Assembly: GCA_964035545.1 (NCBI GenBank)
Contig: OZ037765.1
Location: forward strand, 24,732,504-24,796,503
Source: Bugula neritina
Taxonomy: Eukaryota > Bryozoa > Gymnolaemata > Cheilostomatida > Bugulidae
Reading direction: 5' to 3'
DNA: 64,000 nucleotides
This document shows, in pieces, positions 48,976 through 61,109 of this stretch; the first letter of the stretch is position 1, and each line of letters begins with the position of its first letter. The position numbers and the translations under genes were made by a program. The notes beneath the pieces were generated by a model. It searched no databases, had not been told where the DNA came from, and saw only the letters and a program-made list of their open reading frames with translations.

Positions 48976-49401
48976 TTGCATTCAGATCTGTCATGTAGTC
49001 ATACAGTAATTCTGGCATTTTCCAAAAATAAAAAGATTTGAGTATCATATCATAGTTATATATTATATTTTAATAACTAGACTTCCAAAAATTATAACTT
49101 TTATATAAACTACATCTCCTAAATAAAAGTAGTTTAAAGCAAACCGGTTTGCCATCAGACTTTTACCTGATTTAACAATATAGTGATGCAAACAACATTT
49201 TTAATATTAATGCAGCTAAATTTAGACTATGGTGTATTTTTTCAATCATGGTTGTTGAGAAGCACACTTTTCTAAATTTAAAAGAAAACATTGTCTCCAA
49301 AATAGCACCGTAACACTTGGGGGATTAGAAGAGCCAGAAAATTTTACAGAATTGATAAAAACTGACTTATATTACTTCATCTCATTATTAATAACCAAAT
49401 G

Positions 49402-52400
49402 CTATGGAACTTTAAACACTAAATCATCATTTTCATCAACAAACTCTTTGCCCCTTTGGCTTAACAAATTCGAATTACATTTTATATCTTCTGTATAGTG
49501 AGAGTCTCTGTCAACACCATATTCCTTTTCAAAAGCCATGGAGTCTTCATCGTACAACTGGCCAGAAGTTGAATCATTACTCATTTTCAAGTAGCGCTTT
49601 TTAACAGCTTCTAATATCTTTTCAACATCTGTTGATGGATCATCATTCACTGATGACTGACTCTTTCCATCTTTCAACACCTTCTGGTTAGTTGCTCTAC
49701 TAGATGACTGGGAGGGTATGCTAGGATTACCATGTTTCAGCAATAGACGAGACATTTTACCCAACTCTGCTGGTTGTCTATGAGCTACAAAATATATGCA
49801 TCCAAAATAGCCTTTGCAGTACAGCTATCTGGTTCATAACATCATCTAACTTTCAAGCAATAAAAGTTTGAGCCTGCAGAATTTAGGTTGTCCAACAATT
49901 ACATGTTCAACAATTGAGTGAACTAATTGCTGGTTTCCAATTAATTTTGAAACCTGCAGAACATTTCAGCAAAACACTTTTAAATAATTACAATACAAAT
50001 TAAATCATCACTTGGAAATACAAAGCTAGTCTGTATAGCTTATTTCAGTTTAGGTTTTGAATAAATGAGTAAAATGCAGCTTCCCAGGTAGATCATGTTC
50101 ACCTCATGTTTCTTTTTTACCTAATGCAGGTGCAGCATCTTATCACAGGCTTAAAACTATCCTTTTGGAGAAATAAGATTCAATCTCAAACTTGGACAGT
50201 AGTGAAACTGTCTTGTAATACATAACCTCAGACTAAGAAATTAACCAATTAGTGACTAGCTACAAAATTTAAATTTTCACTAATAACTTTTAAAAAATAA
50301 GATTATTTTAGTCCACTCAACATATTTACAGAGTGCAGACCTGCTACTCACTTAAATATTCATTGATTTATTCTTAAACAATTTATCTGTAGTATCTAGA
50401 AGTTTAAGACACATCTTTAAAAAACTAGAGATAAATCATTATTGAAAACCTATAAATGTAAACAGGGATGGGTGAATTTACCTAGCTCATGTAGTGTAGG
50501 TGAGCCCAGCTCAGGTATATCTGTTACTCCGGCTGCGTTATGCAGTAACTCTATCTGCTTGCTATCTAAGAAACAGATTCATGAAGTTATAGGTAAAAAA
50601 TATTAGTCTATATATGTGCTTTCTAAATATTCAGGTACAAGATAGGTATAGGAAATGATTGAAGCTTAATTGCAGACAGGAATTGGTAGAGGCTGTTGAC
50701 TCTAGACGCTAGTCACGGGGCGGCTAGTGCAATAAATCTAACCTATCAATCCATCTAAAGTTTGCTTCAGGGGTGGCGGCAGGGTTTCAGTAGGTTCTAA
50801 AAGCTTTCTCCATTTCTTGAAAACAAGCTCATCATGCCTTTGAATGTCAGCTTTATTCTTTTTCAGAGCTTTATTTTTTAATAAAGACTTTAGTTCCTAC
50901 AATGTTGAGCATACACCATCAGTTAACTTGATGTTTCATTGCTGCAACTCATTATGTGTCCAGTTTATGTTTGTGGCTCATAATGACTAATACTGCTGCC
51001 TACAAAACATTTAATCTCTAAAACCCAATAAAGTTTTATGCTACTAGAGAAATGAGCAACTGCAAGGGTATCAATTTTTTAAAAGGCACTACGTTTAAAA
51101 AACTATATTCATCAAAAATAAAGTGACTAAAACCTGCTCCACTTCTATACAATCTCAAAAGATATTCAAATAAATATTTTAAATTAAGTTTTCAAACATC
51201 CCATTTATTTCTTGAAGACTAAATAAAACTTTCAGCTCATATAAACCCACCGCTCTAAAACTGGTAACGTCTGAATTGAAAAAACAACTAGTAAAAATAA
51301 AGTGCTCGTACCTTTTCACATATAGGAAACCTCTCCATAATAGATTCCAAAGTCTCTTCATTAGGCGAGGTCGAGTACATGTATCGAATCTGCTCTTTGG
51401 CCCGCCAGGTAAGAATATTTGCAGAAGAAAGAGGTCTAAAGTGCTTTCTTTCTATAGTCTTGTGCTTAACAATTTTCTTTGATAACAACTTCTGCCTGTA
51501 CAACAAAGCTGTTCAGGAGAGAGTGTTGACTAAGTTTATGCATGTTGTATGTCACTGCATAGTACATTGCGGTTCATATTAATAGTACTTAGCAGCTGTT
51601 TCTACCATAAAAACTATGTTGAAATATATATAAATTCTCTGCAAGGTGTGTTAGATAGAAAAGTTTAAAGAATGCATCGAATAAAAAAAAATATTGGAAG
51701 ACCTTTAAAGCATAATGCATTAAAATTCAATGATAAAATAAGTCAATCTGTGATGACAAATGTCAAAAATATTAAATTTAACAATAGAGAAGAAAAAATA
51801 ATATTCATCAATTGAGTAGAATGACAATTTTCACCAACCAAGTGCAAAATGGCATCTTTTTAATGATGATGCATAGATATTGCAAACATATATCTAAACA
51901 TGTCTAAATTTTCAAAAGCATCAAGTTACCTCATCTCTTCATTGAATTTAGAACGCTGAGCAGTTAAGTCCGACTGCACAAACTCTTCAAAATCACTTGG
52001 TTTCAAATCAGAGTCTTCTGGAACCCATTCAATGCTTTCATCGTCTGGTGAAAAGGCAAATCTTTTATTTATGTTCCGCCTGGAACTGAGGGCAGTTGTA
52101 GCATGATAGGCAGCTTCAGATGGTCTGTGCAATTAGAGGAATAAAGTTAACAGCAAAAAGCAACTTTTTTTGCAAGGAAACCAAATTTTTTCTAGCACGA
52201 TTAAACAGCTTGAGCCTCACTAATTCTAGCCTGCATAATGTTCTGTACACCAAATACATATATTTATCGGTATGTTACAGAAAATTTGATTTGCATTACA
52301 AAGCATCATTCAAATATGGCTTTTGCTTTCTACAATAGAAAAGTCCATTTTTGAAGCACCTACATCCATGCAAAATAGATTAAGAAAACTCATGCTTTCC

Positions 52401-52552
52401 AATATAAATAAGAGATAGTTGGGAGAAAATACATTGAAAGAAATAGTAGGTTGAAAGCACAATAAAACTTACCTGAACAACTTTTCAACAAGAGATTGGT
52501 GAAGTACGGTTCTTAGAATGCAACACTTTGACAGAAAGTGAACAACAACCAT
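49402..52552 (-). CDS. NGRN: Neugrin (mitochondrial, mitoribosome-associated)
   Basis: Six exons: 52473-52552, 51930-52124, 51312-51495, 50743-50896, 50482-50565, 49402-49784, giving 359 residues (human 291). In human cells neugrin works with pseudouridine synthases and other factors in the mitochondrial 16S rRNA module needed for mitoribosome assembly. Visible: an Arg/Lys-containing, acid-free N-terminus that could be a mitochondrial targeting peptide (MVVVHFLSKCCILRTVLHQ); the hallmark LTWRAKEQIRYMY (about 120-132), matching the neugrin/Rrg9 W-x-A-x-EQIRYLH motif; a helix-turn-helix-like stretch after it; KKWRKLLEP; and a C-terminal SQRGKEFVDEND matching the family's RGREFFDSNGNFLY end. The start is the only Met upstream in phase. 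Identification rests on these two motifs plus overall order. Confidence 0.88.
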
Positions 52553-53689
52553 ATTTCCTGCAACAGACGAGGCACACCGGACGATGTCACTCTAAGCTCA
52601 GTTTAAATCAGCTGCAGAAGAAAATACCCAATATAGAAAAAGTACAATCAATTCACATTTAGATTGTATTTGAGTAGATGTAATATAATAGCATGAACTA
52701 TCAATTTGTTTATAACCTCAATGCCAATAAATTTTAAGAATAGAATAATGTACAAAAAATTCTTTTAATCATAATGGTGATAATAGAAAGCTACAAATGA
52801 CATCAACATAAAACATTGTAAATAAAAACAGAAACTAAGCAAACTAGTGAAAAGAGTAAATATTTCATGTGTCCTTTGGAGTTGCATAGAGGAATGAAGT
52901 GATTTAGGAGATGAGGCAGTGGAAGTATTATCAGATGCCCATCCTAAGATGGACTAATATGAAAGTTAAATGCTTGACATATAAATAACACACAATAAGT
53001 GACTCGTGCCATTACAGTCAATTAAACCTGCAGCTGCAGTGATACACTTAAAATTGATGCTTGCAACCTGCAAACAGATGTTAAGTTAAAGGCAAATCTG
53101 CTTAAAGCCGCATTTACACAACTTTGATCACTTGCACCTACCAAATCATTTGCTTTGGCCTTACAAAATATGACTTTAAAAAACCTAATATTCTATTAAT
53201 TTACCCTAAAGGCTTAATAATAAATTGACACTGATCTTGCTGCAACTTTAAGTTTCTTATAATAGAGTTTTTGTTTTATATTATATACAGAAGTACACAA
53301 CTCCATCGCAACTAAATATGACGCAATGAATTTAGGAGAAATGAGCTAATGGAGCTTGACACAAAACAAAAATTAGTCTATAGCAGTCAGCAACATATTA
53401 AAACATTGTCACAAGTAATTTGAACATGAAATGTTTAGTGCCGGAACCTTTACATCGCAAATATCAACTGCAAGATTAGGCGAATTTTTAATATTAAAGT
53501 ATTTGATGATTCGTTACTTTGTCAGTAAAATGAGTTTAATGTCAACATGAATATAGCTAAAACTTCAGGTATTTTACTTATGCTCTGCAAATTTTAAATC
53601 AATACCATTGTTAAAACTTAAACAAACATTATGATTATCAAACATAAATGTATGCCCGCCCCCTCCTAGACTCGAGTGATCCAGAAACA
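52553..53689. other. Intergenic region upstream of neugrin
   Basis: Should contain the minus-strand neugrin promoter next to 52552, where CGAGGCACACCGGACGATGT is the only CpG-rich patch. No exon or RNA gene seen in the rest. Confidence 0.45.
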
Positions 53690-53966
53690 AGTGCAATCAC
53701 ATTACCATACTGATACTTCACTGATACTGCAACCTAAATCTATCACTATGACTATGAATGATGAGCAGTATTACTATAAGCATTGAGCATAGCCATATGC
53801 GTAATACCAACACTATTTCAGTATTTGAGTAACACTAATAGTAATAGAAATACTAATAGTAATAGTAATACTATGAGTTTGTATAATACTAATAGTAATA
53901 TAAATGTTGAGCAGTCATTACTCTTACTGATACTTATAGTCCTACTCATACTGTTAACTCAGCTGT
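53690..53966. repeat. NATANT tract upstream of the retrotransposon
   Basis: Units such as AATAGT, AATACT and GATACT fill much of the interval up to the point where reverse-transcriptase homology begins. The tract is open in the same frame as the RT and would read as alternating Asn, Thr and Ser. Confidence 0.65.
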
Positions 53967-55205
53967 GCTCAACATACCATGACATTGCCAAAGCGCACGA
54001 CCAATCACAAGACACACATGCAATTGTTCTAGACTTTAAAAAAGCATTTGACAAAGTCCCCCATTCCCTACTGCTACTGAAACTACGTCGCATTCCAGAA
54101 GTTAACCCACAGATTATAAATTGGATTCAAGATTTCATCACCAACAGAAAACAGAGAGTTGTAATCAAAGGCTCATGCTCAACTGAGCTCCCAGTAACAT
54201 CGGGCGTCCCCCAAGGATCTGTACTAGGACCCACACTATTCTTGGTTTATATTAACGATTTACCAAGTTATGTCAATTGTTGTGTCAGTCTTTATGCAGA
54301 TGACACCCTGTTGTACCAAAGAGTAAACTCAGAAGCAGATGCTGCAGACTTCCAGGTCAATATCGATGCAGTATATAACTGGTCCCAACAGTGGAAGATG
54401 CCTTTTAATGAAAGTAAATGCCATGCTATATCATTTGGTCGCCAAACAAGCCTTCCATCTTATAGGCTTGGGAGTACACCTGTCCAATGGACTGAAGAGA
54501 CCAAGTATCTCGGTGTGACCATGCAGAGTAATCTAAAATTTGACAAACACATTGTGCTGAAATCACAAAAAGCTAGCAGAGTCCTAGGAGCAATAAAGTT
54601 TGCTCTCCATGATGCTCCAAAAAATGGCAAACTCTTGGCTTACACCAGCCTCTGCCGTCTATTGTTGGAGTATGCAGATACCCTCTGGGATCCTTATTTA
54701 AAAACCACCATACATAATATAGAAATGGTTCAGAATCGTGCTGTGAGGTTCATATCAGGTCTCAAGGGGCGAGAGAGTGTTAGTGACGCTCGATGCGAAC
54801 TGGGTCTACTACCATTGCAAACGAGGCGTAAAAATCATAGACTCACACTATTGACACGTATTCTACAGTCTGAAGCCACGCACAGTACACTTTCATCAGA
54901 CTATGATGAGGTTGTGGAAAATCGCTCTCTCATGTCCGTAACTACGAGATCAGCAACCCAAGGTTTACCCAACTCCATTTCTTCTCACTCTAGCTGTTAC
55001 CATCAAAGTTTCTTACCAAGAACGATACGCGACATGAGAGGATTTACCTAGCTTTCCTATCAATTTTCTTTTTAAACATCACTATCTAAATTGAATAATA
55101 TCAGCGGTAATGCGGAAGCACTAAAAAAAAAAACGGAACACTCACCGTCACACACATGAGGCGCTCTACTAACGTCATATGATGGTCAAGAGCGTTCTAC
55201 CTCAT
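53967..55205 (+). mobile_element. 5'-truncated non-LTR retrotransposon with RT C-terminal part
   Basis: The coding part (to the TAG at 55049-55051) begins inside the reverse-transcriptase domain and is open to its end. Visible: FDKVPHSLLLLKL, SGVPQGSVLGP, catalytic YADD (54293-54304), the thumb region with TKYLGVT, and a C-terminal FLPRTIRDM typical of Jockey/CR1-type elements. The endonuclease domain and the first RT motifs are missing, so it cannot encode a complete enzyme. About 150 bp follow the stop, including an A-rich run near 55120-55132, then NATANT sequence resumes. The lack of stops or frameshifts suggests a fairly young insertion. The clade assignment (Jockey/CR1 group) is inference. 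Confidence 0.85.
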
Positions 55206-55214
55206 CAGAGGTAA

Positions 55215-55455
55215 TCAGAGGTAACTGTTATCAATATCAATATGAATATAAATGATACTGGAATATTAATATACTCAATCTCATAGTCATACTGACACTC
55301 ATAGTGAATCATGAATGTGATACTGATAGTCATACTCAAACTGAAACTGAGTCCTACTCCTAGTTAGTGGTCATACTCATACTGATACTCATACAGTCAT
55401 AGTCTTAGTGATAGTGATAATCATAATGATACTGATAGTGATACTGTATAGTGCT
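55215..55455. repeat. NATANT tract downstream of the retrotransposon
   Basis: Dense units CATACT, GATACT, CATAGT, GATAGT and GATAAT, especially 55370-55445. Same kind of tract as on the other side of the retrotransposon. Confidence 0.7.
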
Positions 55456-57081
55456 CAGCCTTATGTTTACAATTATTGTCAAATTTCAATTAGGATAAGT
55501 ATCATATATAGTTTTAATATTGACTAGAGACTCAATGGCTTGCTGTGAATCTAACTTGGTTCTGAATGTTAGTGTTCAGGAAGTGTTGATTCCACCATTC
55601 ATTCAAACATAATTCGAACGAGTTTTGGCTTTTGCGGCGCACGTGTTGTCACTGTTGAGAATTTATACTGTTGTGTTTAGTTTATAGTGAGACAATTCCA
55701 AAGTCATTCATTATAAGCTACAATACGCCTGTATAGTATTGCAAATGTTTTAGCATGATTTTCAAATATATTATTTAGGGTCAAATATGGTAATGGTATA
55801 TATTTTTCATAACTATACGACTTATACCAACCTGTTAAGTGAACATTTGATAGATTAATTGTATTAATATACATGCAAGTATATGTGCTAATTTTATTGA
55901 GACTTGGCAAGAATTTTTGTTTGTAATTATATAAGGGTTCTATTTATACAACACATTCAAGTCAGTAAGAACCTCATATATTTCTGACTGCAAACAATAT
56001 ACTATCAACTGGGAATTAAGCTGCAGATCACTAACACCGTCTGCTAATTGACTATTACACACTTTAAACTAGGTTATGAATAATTGCTATCTAAAATAAA
56101 CAAAATGTTGTCACATATATCATGTATGAAAACTTTTTCACTCAGGCCAAATTTTTCTAAAACTAAATCTCTAAAGTGCTAGACTTGCTTTATTTACATA
56201 TGTCATATATCAAATAAATCTACATTTGACACTGATATCAAGATACAACTAAAACTTAGCCCAAGTTCACACACCTGGATGCTAGCTAGAGCAATTCTGT
56301 CTCAACGTGATTTCAAACACAGCTTGCGTCCAAGCTCTAATCATACTTTTGCATGTGCTCAGCAAAATATTAGGTTACTAGTAATAAACGATAAGATAAG
56401 TCTCAGAGCTTCAATTTTGGTTGTTATTAGAATACTACTAAATTTGCTGGTGATGGCCACACAAGTAGAATCTGTCCCAGAGTTGAAAGAAAAGTTTAAT
56501 GGCTACAGAATTTTCGAGTTGCCACTTGTTTGGTTTAATGCTTATAAGTCATACTAAGTAACTGTATATTACTGTAAAGATTGTTGATACCAGCAACAGA
56601 CATTACTGCTGGCATATAATATGCTATTGGTAACAAAAAAATTTGCAGTTTAGACAATTTATTGGTGTATAGTAAAATGACGAAATCATAAAACTGCACA
56701 ACGCAAAAGAGAAGTTTTATCCATAAAATTATACATATTATAAATATTATTTGCATATTCTCATAGTTGGCTGATGAAAAAGTTGTATGTACAAAATCAT
56801 AAAAGGTTTTGTATTAATATAATACAAGAAGGTGAACAACTATTTACATGGAAAAGTTTAGCATTACATTGTATTTGTTTCACATTGAAACTAGTCATTC
56901 CAAATTTGACGTCTAGAGCACGTGGCTTTGCCTAAACCTGCAAAACATAAATACTCGTTAGTTTTTACATCTTACAAGAAACAATATTGAATTGTTAGCA
57001 GCAAAAGAACTGCAGATTTATCCAAATGATGTCCATGAACAGACCTGTTGGTAGCTTAAGATTTGTGATCAGCCCATCAAT
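55456..57081. other. Intergenic region downstream of NF-YC
   Basis: Near its right end it holds the NF-YC 3' UTR; TTTATT at 56658-56663 is AATAAA on the minus strand. A short plus-strand ORF at 56279-56557 has no recognisable product. Nothing else seen. Confidence 0.45.
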
Positions 57082-59892
57082 TCAAGACTGTTGGACAAAC
57101 TGAACTTGCTGCGCCTACAATTAAAAATGTCCCTAAATTGCTCAGCATGGTGGAAGCACAGCATTGGAACTATTATAATAGAACATCGATATATACAACA
57201 TATGATGCAGAGCTGTGTACAGCAGATGTGTATAGCAGATGTGTATAGCAGATGTGTATAGCAGATGTGTACAGCAGATGTGTATAGCAGATGTGTATAG
57301 CAGATGTGTATAGCAGATGTGTATAGCAGATGTGTATAGCAGATGTGTATAGCAGATGTGTATAGCAGATGTGTATAGCAGATGTGTATAGCAGATGTGT
57401 ATAGCATAACTACCTGAGTACCAGCTGCTGCCGTTGCATAAACCTGCTGCTGACCTTCACCAGGTGCTGTCTGTACTACTATTTGCTGTCCAGATCCAAG
57501 CTGGGCTTGAATAGCCTGCAGTTGACTTTGAGTAAGCTGTATCTGACAGAAAGAGAGAGAGAATAACTCCAGATGTTTAGAAACTATACAGTATTTTAAA
57601 GTTTTGTGGTAAATGTTATGTGGTTTCATTTATATAAATGGCATATACTATTTCTATGCCTTTTAATAATGTCAAAAGATATAAACAGAAACTAAATGAC
57701 TTAATTGAAAGATTTCAGTATCCACATATGATATAGTATTACAGGACTAATATAAGTTATGATGATAGCTCAGATGGCTAATGGCTAAAGGAACTTACTT
57801 GCTGGACAGGCTGGGCTGCCTGCTGTGTAGGGGCTTGAACTTGTAGAATCTGTGCACCGGCTGGTATGCCTTGGTTCTACATCATAGAGAGGGAAAGTAA
57901 TACAATGTAAGTGGAAAACTTCTGCTATATCATTTACACGGCTACCATAGAAAAACAGCTGCCATGGTATATATGCTAGCACAATGAGGAAGCGGTGTAA
58001 AGTAACTAGTAGAGTAAACACTACAATAACTCACCAGCTGGATAGACTGGTTACCAGCAACTGCTGGCACACCAGATAAAGCTCCTTGTGTCTGTACGGT
58101 ATAATATTGAACAGCCTCTCCACCATCCTGTGAGAAATTGAGTCATAAATATAATATACTAGCAAGACACACATCGGACACTAACATAGCTGAGCAATGA
58201 ACAGCAACTTTAGCCAACAGCAACAACGACCTACCAAGTAAGGAAATGTAACTTGGTAAATACAACATATCACTACAGATTATGATAACTTTTACTGCAG
58301 AAACCAAAATGTATAAATAAAATTTTTCCGAAATTTTTTTCAATAATAAACGGTTCAATACTCATTTTTGTGAATACAGAAATTATTTTCATTTTTTTAA
58401 ATAACAAAACGAAGTTTGATAGAAATAGTTTCTTCAAGTTCCAACTTCAATTCTAACATAGAGCAAAATCATTACGTATATTATCAAAAGCCATATGTAT
58501 TTGCACATTTAACAATAAAACCATTCCTAGCTTCCTATTAAGTGCCACTTACTACGTACTGGCATTAGAGAATAAATTTAAAGCATTAAGATATGCAAAA
58601 ATTTCAAATTAACAAACCTAACTGATGAAAATACAGAAATCACAAGCCTAAACTGAATAAAATGACGATATTTTATTAAAATTGTATGCATCGATAAAAT
58701 CACAAAAAATGTCTTGTATTTAAAATGTAACTATGGATTAGTACTAAAGACGTACAAAGTTTGAGGCAATTAGTAAAGTGCGTCGATAAAAATTGAATTG
58801 AATTGTTTTAGTAATGCATATATACATGAAATTTGACTTGATGAAAAATATGTATTAAATTCAAACATAGTATTACATAAATAATATCATAAATAAAGTT
58901 TACCCGTTTTGAAGGTTTAGTTTCAATATCTCGGGGAACTATATCAATTAGGAAATCAAATTGGTCAAACTTGGTTATTGCCAGCGATATGTCATTTCTC
59001 TGAAAAACAAAATTAAGAAATAGTATTCATTTATAATGTAACTAAAACATTGTCTAAATAGTCAAGAAAACTATTATGAGTAATAAAATAAAAATAAAAA
59101 ATGCTGCATTTGCTGACAACTAACCTGTAAGGTACGACGCTTACTGTCTTCAGTTTGAACCCAAGATCTTAAAGCTAGCTCACTAATAAATATTTCTGCT
59201 GCTTTTGCAAACAGTAGTGGTGCCTCTTGGCTTATCATCTTTACATCTTCATCTAACTTCATTATTTTCTTAATACGTGCTAGAGGTAGTTCTTGAGTTT
59301 TAAAGTCATTCTGAAATGATAGACAATATGCTAGAATAAACAACTTATACATTAATTGTTAAATAATACCAATGAGTTATATAAATTATATTTTAATGTA
59401 ATGATTGATGGCAGATGATAATTAGTAATTTTGTAAAGATTAAAATTTTCTATTTAGGTTCTGATGCTTAAAAAATTGTGACAAATAGTATGCTAAACTA
59501 AAACCAATTTAAATAGTGTAAACAAAATTAGCTAGTTAGCTGCTATTCAAGGTAATAAACAATGCATATGGCTAGCATTAATTAAACCTTACATTATCTA
59601 AATGGAAAAATTAATCCCATATCAAATTCAAAATCGTAAAAAGATGTTGTAAATGATCAAATGCTAGTAAAAAGCAAAAACCTGTCAAATCAATAGTATA
59701 TTATAAATAAATTAAGCGTGGAAAGATTTTAATTGATACAAAATTGATGCATGTGTATTTGAATTTTAAAGCTAAACTTACCTCTTTAGTTGCTTTAATG
59801 TCTGCCATTGTTTTGGGCCAAAAATCATTGAGCAGCTGGTGAGACTCAGATGGTCCTTGAACTTCTGAATATATAGCTTCTGTATCAGCCAT
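57082..59892 (-). CDS. NFYC: Nuclear transcription factor Y subunit gamma (NF-YC)
   Basis: Seven exons: 59782-59892, 59125-59310, 58904-58999, 58035-58127, 57799-57876, 57414-57542, 57082-57114, all joined in phase 0, giving 241 residues (human isoforms 335 or longer). NF-YC dimerises with NF-YB through a histone fold and, with NF-YA, binds CCAAT boxes. Visible: [12 protein letters not shown], then the nearly invariant histone fold (residues 38-131) with [43 protein letters not shown] and [17 protein letters not shown]; then a Gln/Val-rich activation region (about 132-241) that is shorter than in vertebrates. The final exon codes only ten residues. The ATG lies two bases after a TTTAG acceptor, so a 5' UTR exon lies upstream. 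A 13-bp tandem array fills the start of the last intron. Confidence 0.95.
57215..57406. repeat. 13-bp tandem repeat, 14.8 copies
   Basis: Unit GTGTATAGCAGAT, almost identical in every copy (only two carry C for T). It ends seven bases from the exon 6 edge of NF-YC, so on the transcript the array starts just after the splice donor. A minus-strand ORF across it is an artefact of the period (3 x 13 bp = 13 codons). Confidence 0.97.
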
Positions 59893-60109
59893 TTCTAAAT
59901 AAGGCAATCCAAAGCAATTTGTTATAGTCAAACTATTCAGTTATAGCCTTATTAGTTATTATATTATAATACTGCTTGAAACATCACTTCAGGCACAACA
60001 TGAACAAGGCGTTATAGTAATACTTTATTATTTGGTAATTATTACTATACAAGTATTGTATTGTATTCATCCCATTATTATTATAATTGGTTGATTAAAG
60101 CTTTAAATA

Positions 60110-60560
60110 ATATTTGGTAAATGAATATTGAACTATTGCATACTAATACTAATAGTAATAGTAATAGTAATATTAATTTATAATTAGATTTAGTCCAAAG
60201 CTATATAATCATAATCAATGTGTATGAGATATTCTAATTTACTGTATAAGTATAAGTATAACTTATATTACTATTAGTTGTTACTATTACTATTAGTATT
60301 AGTATTACTATTAGTATTACTAATAGTAATAATATAACTTCTACTATTAGTATTAGTATAACTATAACTATAAGTATTAGATTTACTTTTAGTTTTAGTG
60401 AATTACTAAATAGTAAATACTAAGACTAAGAGTAAGTCTAATACTCATACTGTATTACTATTACTATTAGTATTACTATTACTATTACTATTAGTATTAG
60501 ACTAACTCTAAGACTTGGTTAAACTTGAAATTAACGCTTAGTTTTATGTTAGTGTTAATG
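60110..60560. repeat. Degenerate NATANT/ANTATN tract, A+T-rich form
   Basis: Units AATACT, AATAGT, then ATTACT and ATTAGT in the opposite orientation, switching several times (for example near 60190, 60310 and 60420). Confidence 0.7.
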
Positions 60561-61109
60561 TTATACTTATACCAAGTTACAGACACTTTACTTTTAGTTT
60601 TACATTCATAACTAATCATAAAGATAATCATAATGATAAAATTAAATTCAAATTGTAATTACTAATTTAGTATTACCATTAAATGATTAATTGATTAAAA
60701 CGTTAAACATTCTGAAACGGCAACACCGAACACAATAAAACTATTACAAGCAACGAGACTAATAGCTTACTTATTGTACTATATAAGGTAGTTCTCCTCT
60801 TAAAAAGTAGAATAATTTAAATTAAAACTAAAACTATTACTAGCACTATCAGTAGTAGGAGCGAGTCTAGAATTATCAGCGCTAGTTATTGATATTCGAA
60901 GTGCGGGATCTCTAATGAAGCGCGCAGGACCGGACAGCAAGGATTTTTCGAGCCACGTTCCCGACGGACTAGACCACCGATACGCTTGTTATCACTTGGT
61001 ACTTGCTAGCTTGGGCTATCCTATGAGTGGACTATTTTATAATCATTATGATGAAATTTAATGATGATCATCATGATCATGGCGATAATAATTGAATTTA
61101 CCTAATTTT

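Larger units (their letters stand above)
46308..49401. other. Intergenic region with repeats, microsatellite and a strong hairpin
   Basis: Contains a NATANT tract (46850-47100), a CpG-richer patch (about 47150-47400), a TA/AC microsatellite (47551-47647), one uncertain exon-like ORF on the minus strand (48324-48527) and a long hairpin (48899-48975). Otherwise nothing was recognised. Confidence 0.5.

Noticed and set aside
53783-53966. N-terminal extension of the RT ORF with Asn/Thr/Ser alternation
   Set aside because: It is NATANT repeat sequence read through; homology to reverse transcriptase starts only near 53967.
57069-57629. 186-codon minus-strand ORF with a 13-residue repeated motif
   Set aside because: The repeat is the 13-bp intronic tandem array read in frame. 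Only the exon-6 part (57414-57542) is real coding sequence.
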